This document shows positions 44,417-51,600 of a stretch of DNA of 64,000 bases, one piece after another. Numbering within the stretch: the stretch's first letter is position 1; each line of letters starts with the position of its first letter. Under the pieces are notes generated by a model, which saw only the letters and a list, made by a program, of their open reading frames with translations, made no database searches and was not told the DNA's origin. Location of the stretch: NCBI RefSeq assembly GCF_004342025.1, contig NZ_SLWN01000006.1:124001-188000 (forward strand), in the 5' to 3' direction. A program made the position numbers and the translations under genes. The DNA is from Kribbella steppae (GTDB lineage Bacteria; Actinomycetota; Actinomycetes; Propionibacteriales; Kribbellaceae).

Positions 44417-44722
44417 ATGGCAAACCGCAACAGCTACGACACCGCCGCCTCCGGCGAGGTGCAGTCGACCATCAACAGCCTTTCCGGGCAGATCTCGAGC
44501 TTGATCGCCACGCACAAGCAGAACGTGACGGCGGCCCTGTCGGATGCCTCGGCCAGCGGCGTGACCGAGAACTACCGTGGCGTCGAGGACCGCTTCAACA
44601 AGGCGGCCGACCAGACCCTGGCGATCATCAGTTCGCTGAAGGAAACGCTGGCGCAGAACGACGCGACCGCCGCCGCGACGCTGAAGAAGGCCTCGGCCGC
44701 CGTCGACGGCATCGGCGGCTGA
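44417..44722 (+). CDS. EsxB-like small helical T7SS protein (YxG turn)
   Basis: 101 residues with an Esx-like helix-turn-helix: EVQSTINSLSGQISSLIATH, a turn with NYRGVEDRFN (YRG where WxG is expected), then FNKAADQTLAIISSLKETLA. Likely forms a heterodimer with the protein before it, as EsxA and EsxB do. ATG 44417 follows GAGAGGAA. Family placement is by length, helices and context; direct sequence match to EsxB is weak. Confidence 0.75.
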   Translation: MANRNSYDTAASGEVQSTINSLSGQISSLIATHKQNVTAALSDASASGVTENYRGVEDRFNKAADQTLAIISSLKETLAQNDATAAATLKKASAAVDGIGG

Positions 44723-44822
44723 CCGGCCGCGCAGACAGCCGCACGGCCCGGGACGTCACCCGCTGACGGGTGCGTCCATGCCGTGTGTGGCCTTGGTGGA
44801 CACGGCCGGATCGACCTGAGGG

Positions 44823-45206
44823 GTGACAGTGGACTGGGACATCGACATCGAGGGCGTCAACAAGGTCCTCACCGACACGGTGACCGAGGTGGAGCCGTTC
44901 GACGGTTTGGTGACGACGTACGGCGAGAACCTGGGCGCCATCATGAAGGGTCTGGACTACGACATCTTCACGATCGTTGCCGTGGCCATCGGTGAGTACT
45001 CCGAGCACTGGGCCCCGAAGCTGGAGGCCGCGGCGAAGCAGGTCGGCGCCTCGCTGACCGGTGCGCACGACGCCGTCACGGCCTACATGGAAGGGCAGGA
45101 GGAGATGGCCCTGACCGCGCAACAGAACGCGGCGGACGGGGTGATCCCGGACCCGCCGGGCACGCCGGACAAGTCCAAGCCGACCGGGGAGAACATCGCG
45201 GTATGA
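44823..45206 (+). CDS. T7SS-associated small protein (DUF6507-like)
   Basis: 127 residues from GTG 44823, after TGAGGGG. VDWDIDIEGVNKVLTDTVTE and the helices around WAPKLEAAAKQVGASLTGAH resemble the small DUF6507 proteins found beside Esx-like genes in Streptomyces relatives; this link is from memory and not certain. The C-terminus is Pro/Lys-rich (PDPPGTPDKSKPTGE). It may be an Esx-like substrate or chaperone. The stop overlaps the next start (ATGA, 45203-45206). Confidence 0.6.
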   Translation: MTVDWDIDIEGVNKVLTDTVTEVEPFDGLVTTYGENLGAIMKGLDYDIFTIVAVAIGEYSEHWAPKLEAAAKQVGASLTGAHDAVTAYMEGQEEMALTAQQNAADGVIPDPPGTPDKSKPTGENIAV

Positions 45207-45484
45207 CCGATCAGGATCCGGTGGAGGTACCGGCCGAGGTTGCCGAGGCGGGGCGAGTGCGGCTGGCTGAGTGGCTGACCGCCGAGGCGCCGACGCCCGA
45301 GCTGGGCGCGACGCCCGAGGAACTGGCGGACTGGACGGCGCACCAGGTGGAGGAGTACCTCGTGTTCGTCCCGCCCGGGTACGCCAACCTGCTGTTCCTC
45401 GTGGCCGACCACGGCATCAGCTCCTTCGCTCCGAGCCAGCAGTCGCTCGAGGAAGCGATGGCGGCGGCCCGACCCCAGTCGTGA
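45203..45484 (+). CDS. Small hypothetical protein in the T7SS cluster
   Basis: 93 residues, acidic and mostly helical (RVRLAEWLTAEAPTPELGAT, WTAHQVEEYLVFVPPGYANL). No family recognised. A 4-base overlap with the gene before shows translational coupling. It ends 127 bases before the giant toxin gene; that gap holds a 12-bp hairpin. A chaperone or adaptor role is possible but unproven. Confidence 0.6.
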   Translation: MTDQDPVEVPAEVAEAGRVRLAEWLTAEAPTPELGATPEELADWTAHQVEEYLVFVPPGYANLLFLVADHGISSFAPSQQSLEEAMAAARPQS

Positions 45485-45520
45485 CCCCAGCTGTGACGGC
45501 AGCCACCTGCCGCACAACTC

Positions 45521-45551
45521 CGTCGTGCGTGGGCCGTGACCACGCACGACG
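45521..45551 (+). promoter_or_regulatory. Perfect hairpin in the leader of the giant toxin gene
   Basis: CGTCGTGCGTGG (45521-45532) pairs over 12 bp with CCACGCACGACG (45540-45551), loop GCCGTGA. It lies 37 bases after the stop of the small gene and 61 bases before the toxin start. There is no T-run. It could end transcription of the esx-like genes so that the toxin gene has its own promoter, or act as an attenuator. Confidence 0.55.
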
Positions 45552-45611
45552 TACACCCTCGCCGTACTCGAAGTAATCGTTGACCACCGTGTGACCGAGG
45601 ACTGAACTGAC

Positions 45612-48600
45612 ATGATCAAACCCGAAGGCATCCCGATCACGGAAGTGAAGAAGGTCGTCACGGCGCTCGACGAGAACGTGTCGGAGCTGAGTGGCCTCGG
45701 GGAGAAGTTCAGCGACGTGGGCGACGGTGTCCACAACACGTTCCAGGGCCTGAACGGGGTCTACCACGCGCCCGAGCGGGAGCTGCTGGTCAGTTCGACG
45801 AAGAAGATCCAGGACAACCTCAGCGAGTTCGGTCCGAGTCTGCCGGCGATGTCGGGGCACCTGACCACCCTCGCCGACGAGGTGCGCAGCCGGCTGGGCA
45901 CGCTGGAAGACATCCGGGACGAGGCCTACTCGTGGCACCGCCGTAAGGATGGCAATCCGGACTGGCAAAACGATCAGGACATGATCGACGATAACAACCG
46001 GATGGTCAAAGACGTCAGCCGGATCATGACGGAGGAGATGCCGGAGCTCTGCTTCACCGCCGCCAACGAGATCGTCAAGCTGCACGGCGGGAAGACCTGG
46101 GACCCGGAGACCGGCGTGCGTGACGGCGAGGAGCCGCCGCCACCGCCGGACGAGGACGAAGAGCCCGAACCGCCGGCGTGGGGGACCGAGGAGGAGCGGG
46201 ACAAGCCTTGGTGGCAGGACACCCTGGAGTTCGTGCCGAACATGCTGCTCGGCGTGGTCACGGTCATCGGCGAGACGGTCGAGAGCATCCTGACGCTGGT
46301 GCCGGTGCTGCCGCTGCTGGACATGATCCCCGGCTTCTCGGACACCATGAAGGACTGGTTCAACTGGGACGTCCCGACCTGGGAGGACGCGGGTAACGCC
46401 TGGGTGGGCCTGGGCGTCTTCGTGGGACAGATCGCGACCCTTCCGAGCCAACTCATGGCCTGGGGCGCCGAAGAACTCTTCGGCGTGGAGCGGCCCCAGT
46501 GGCTCAAGGACTGGTCCGAGATGGGCGTCAACATGGGCGAGCAGATGCTGAAGGGCTTCGTCGCCTGGGATGAATGGTCGGAGAACCCGGGCAAGGCCTT
46601 CGGGATGGCGCTCACCAACATCGTCGCCACGGTCGCGTCGGGCGGCTCGGCCGGTGCGGTCAAGACCGCGGCGCTGGCCGGCAAGTTCGGCGCCGCGAGT
46701 ACGGCGGTGGCGAGAGTCGCCGGCGTGGCCGCGAAGTTGCAGGGCGCGCGGGTGGGCCTGCACGATATCGCTCTCGGTGCTGTGACGAAGATCCCGAAGG
46801 TCGGCGACGTGGTCAACGGCCTGTCGAAGATCCCGATCGTCGGCGACACCTTCAAGATGCAGGGCGTCACGCCGGCCAACGTGACGGTGGACGTCCCGGA
46901 CGTCGACGTCCCCGGAAACACCTCCGTCGACACCCCGTCGGTAGACACGCCGTCGATCGACACCCCTTCGGTGGACACGCCTTCGGTGGACACCCCTTCG
47001 GTCGAGACGCCCCACACTCCGAGCGCCGACTCGCCGTCCACGACCCCGGTCGCCCATGCGGACCCAGGTACGACACCGCCGGGTACGACAACGCCGATCA
47101 CCACGACACCGGGCACCACGACACCGGGCACCACGACACCGGGCACCACGACACCGGGCACCACGACACCGGGCACCACGACACCGGGCACCACGACACC
47201 GGGTACGACGACACCGGGTACGACGACACCGGGTACGACGACACCGGGTACGACGACACCGGGTACGACGACACCGGGTACGACGACACCCGGCACGACG
47301 ACGCCGGGTACGACTACACCAACCAACCGCGCCTCCGACACGACGTCACCTGGCACGCGCACGCCGGACTCGACCACGACTCCTGGTACGCGGACGCCCG
47401 ATTCGACCACGTCGCCGGGGACGCGTACGCCTGACTCGACCACGTCGCCTGGTACGCGTACGCCGGACTCGCAGACCACCCCGGGCACGCGCACCCCCGA
47501 CTCGACCACGCCGGACACCTCCCGGACCCCGGACTCGTCGCGGACGCCGGAGACCTCGCGGACGCCTGAGTCGACGCGGACGCCGGAGACCTCGCGGACG
47601 CCTGAGTCGACGCACACGCCGGAGACCTCGCGGACGCCTGAGTCGACGCACACGCCGGAGACCTCGCGGACGCCTGAGTCGACGCACACGCCGGAAACGT
47701 CGCGGACGCCTGAGTCCACGCACACACCCGAGACCACCCGGACGCCGGAAACGTCGACTCCGGGCAGCACACGGACGCCCGAGACGAATACGCCAGGCTC
47801 TACGCGAACGCCGGAGACGAACACCCCAGAGACCCACACGCCGGGTTCCACGCGGACGCCGGAGACGATCACCCCCGAAACGCACACGCCGGGCACGACA
47901 CGGACGCCGGAGACGAACACGCCTGGCACGCCGCACACGCCGGACCCGGTCGCAGCACGGAACGTGGACCCGGCCGTCACCCCGGTCATCCCGATGCACC
48001 CCGGCGTACCCGGTCACGCCAATGCGCCGCACTCGCCGAACGTGCCCAACACGCCGCAGGGCCGCACGCCCAACACCCCGAACACGCCCAACACTCCGAA
48101 CACGCCCAACACTCCGAACACCCCGGCCACGCCCAACACCCCGAACACGCCGAACGGGCCCAGGCCGTACCAGCCGCCGGCGCGGCCGTTCGGCCCGTTG
48201 GCGCAGAACCAGTTCCCCGGACCGCCGGCACGGCACACGCCGCAGCGGCCGCACGACGCCGGCAACGACCCGGCGATGGACAGCCCGCTCGCGCGTCAGA
48301 TCGAGATCGACAACATGAGGCCGGACCACCTACGTCCGGAGCCGGGCAAGCCCCGGTCACAGATCGACCCGAACCAGTACATCGAGCCGCACCCGATGGA
48401 CCCCCGTCGGGGCGACCTGCGCGACTCGGTCGGTCGCCCGCCGCACGAGAATCCCGAGAACTGGGTGGGCAACATCAACCCGGACCACGGGCTGAGCCGG
48501 CAGTACCAGATGAACTGCGCGGACGTCTCGCGCAAGGTCGCGGACATCCTGAACGGCGACACGCCGGACCTGGCCGCCGGGCGACAGTTCGCCAACGGCG

Positions 48601-51600
48601 AGAACCCGGAAGCCACCCTCGAGTGGATGGATCTGGACGACTTCCCGCCGGACAACAGGATGGCGGTGAGGGACTGGAACGCCGACCCGGCCGACTTCAC
48701 CAACGCCGCCTACCGCAGGGTGTACGACGCGCTGAGCGGCCGTCCGCCGGGCACGCACGCGAACATCTTCGTCACTTGGCGGTCCACGATGCCCGGGATC
48801 CCTGGCGGTGGGCACGTCCTCAACGCATTCGTTGACGCGTCGGGCCGGGTCAAGTTCCTGGACGCGCAGCCGCCCGGCGGCAGGATCGTGGATGCGTTCC
48901 CGGACGGTCACCAGGGCCCGCACCCGCAGAACCCGTACAACGGCGACATCACGTCGATCCAGTTCGCCGTCCGTCAGCCAGGCGGCCGGTGGGAAGGTCC
49001 CCCGCGCAGTCCCAACACCCCGCCGGCCTCGCAACTCCAGTACCTCCGCCCCCAGACCCCGCTCGGCGCGAGCCACACCCCGGACGTCAACAGCCCCGGG
49101 ACCCACACGCCGACCCCGAACACGCCGGACGCGCCGAGCCCGTCCCGGCTCAACCCAGACGAACCGTCGATCGCAGACCGCCTTGCGGGCCTCGACGAAC
49201 CCTCCACCGGCCGCCACGCCTCGAACACCCCAGAGACAGTCGCGCCGGAATCGCACACCCCGGAAACGCATGCACCGGAGTCCCGCGCTCCCGAGTCGCA
49301 CACGCCGGACACGCGTACGCCGGAGTCCCGCGCCCCGGAGAACCCGCGCGAGCCGGATGTGCCAGACGGCGAGGGGATCCGTCGCAGCGAGTGGGACCTG
49401 ACTGAGACCGTACCCCCGTCAGCTCGCACCCCAGAGACCCCGGGCTCGCCCACACCAGGCCACACCCCGGAGACGCACACCCCGGAGACGCCGGGCTCGC
49501 GCACGCCGGAGACGCCGGACTCACGTACGCCGCAGACACAAACGCCGGAGTCGCAGACGCCGGGGCGCACACCGGAGTCGCACACTCCAGACTCGCGTAC
49601 GCCGGAGTCGCAGACGCCGGGGCGCACTCCGGAGTCTCACGCGCCGGAGTCCCGTGCGCCCGAGACGAATGCACCCGATTCCCGGACGCCGGAGACGGGT
49701 GCACCGGCGTCGCATGCTCCTGACCAGTACGGGTCGGCGGGGGCGCCTGGGCACCGGGATCTTGGACCGTTCGAGGGATCTGACCTGGCCGGCCCCAACT
49801 TCCGGGCGTCGGCGCAGGACCTGGCGCGGTTCCGCGACACCTTGAGGTCGATCGACCCGGGGAAGATCGCAGAGCACCGGCGACGCGGCCAGGAGCAGCT
49901 TCCCGATCACATCGACGATCTGTCGGATCTCGAGCTCACCGCCATGGAACGGATGCTGGGAACCGACCACCAGGACATCAACAATGCCTACCGGGCCGGT
50001 GACCTGAGCGTCGAGAACAACCCGCTCGTCCGCGTCGCGACGTCGGCGATGAACAAGCTGCCCGATTTCGAAGGGCCGATCGACCGCGGCATCGCCTTCG
50101 ACACGCCGGAGCAGTTGCAGGCGTTCCTGAACCGGTACGAGCCCGGCCGCAGCGTGACGGAGCCGGCGTTCACCCACTCGGACAAGGATCCGGACGGCGC
50201 CAAGATCTTCACCGGCGGTAAGTACACCCCGGGCAAGGTGGTACTGCACATCGATGCTCGGCATGGCAAGGACATGTCGTTCCTGCGTGACGGGTACGTC
50301 GGTGTCGACGAAGTCATGCACCCGCCGCACACCACCTTCTATCCGACCAAGAGGGAGTTCGACGAGGAGACCAACACGTGGCATGTGCATGTCCGTGACC
50401 ACAGTGGGCCGGTAGACGTAACCCCTGGAGAAACACCGTCGCCGATCGTGGTGGAGCCCGACACCAGGAGCTCGTACTGGGCACAGCAGGCGGAGTCGCG
50501 CTATCCGACTCCGCAGCAGCCGGTCGCCCCGCGGCAGCCGGAGCCAGTGTCGTACGATCCGCCCCCGGGCTACCTCCAGTCGGGGCAGCCCCCACAGCAG
50601 CAGTCGTTCGGGCCGGGGCAGTCGCATCAGCAGTACGGTCCCGGTCAGCCTGAGGCGCCGTCGTACGAGCCGCCTCCGGGCTACCTCCAGCCGGGCCAGC
50701 AGCCGCACGCCCCGCAGCAGCCGCCGCACCACCCGGGGCAGGAACCTGCATCGCAGCAGCCGATCAACCCGTTCGACGACGGCCAGCCGCAGCAGTCCTT
50801 CGGCCCCGGCCAGCAGCCGCAGCAACCCGGCTATCAGCCCGGCCACCAGCCGGGCCAGCAGTCGCCGAGCCAGTTCAACCCGACGGGCCAGCAGCCTGGT
50901 TATCACCCGGGGCAGCAGCCGCAGCAGCCCGGCTATCAGCAGGGCCAGCAGCCGCAGCCGCCGAGTCACCACCCGGGCCAGCAGCCTGGGCACCACCCCG
51001 GGCAGCAGCCCGCCGGGCCGCAGCAGTCGCTCCCGCCACACCAGCCGGGACATCCGGGTCAGCCGTCCTACCCGTCGCATCAGCCGGGTCAGCCGGGCTA
51101 CCCGCCACCCCAGCCGGGTCAGCCGCCGCATCAGCCTGGGCAACCCGGCCAGCCCGGACACCAGCCGTACCCGTCGCACCAGCCGGGACAACCCGGCCAG
51201 CCACACCAGCCGGGTCGCTATCCGGAGCAGCAGCCATACCCGCACCAGCCGGGTCAGCCGCACCCGAATCAGCCGGGTCAGCCATACCCGAATCAGCCGG
51301 GTCAGCCGCACCCGCACCAGCCGGGTCAGCCGCACCCGCACCAGCCGGGTCAGCCGCACCCGCACCAGCCGGGTCAGCCGCACCCGCACCAGCCGGGTCA
51401 GCCATACCCGAACCAGCCGGGTCAGCCGTACCAGCCCGGGCGGTACCCCGAGCAGCATCCGCACCAGCCGGGGCAGCCTGGGCAGCCGCATCAGCCTGGC
51501 CGGTATCCCGAGCAGCAGCCGCCGTACGGTCCGGGTCAGCCGGATCCGTATGCGCCGCCGCGTCAGCCAGATCCGTACGGACCGCCGCACCAGCCGGGTC

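Noticed and set aside
47086..47325. Regular short repeats that might suggest a CRISPR array
   Set aside because: Units are contiguous without unique spacers, keep the reading frame and code for TTTPG, and no cas genes are present. The RecB/Cas4-like nuclease at 11936 is far away and stand-alone.
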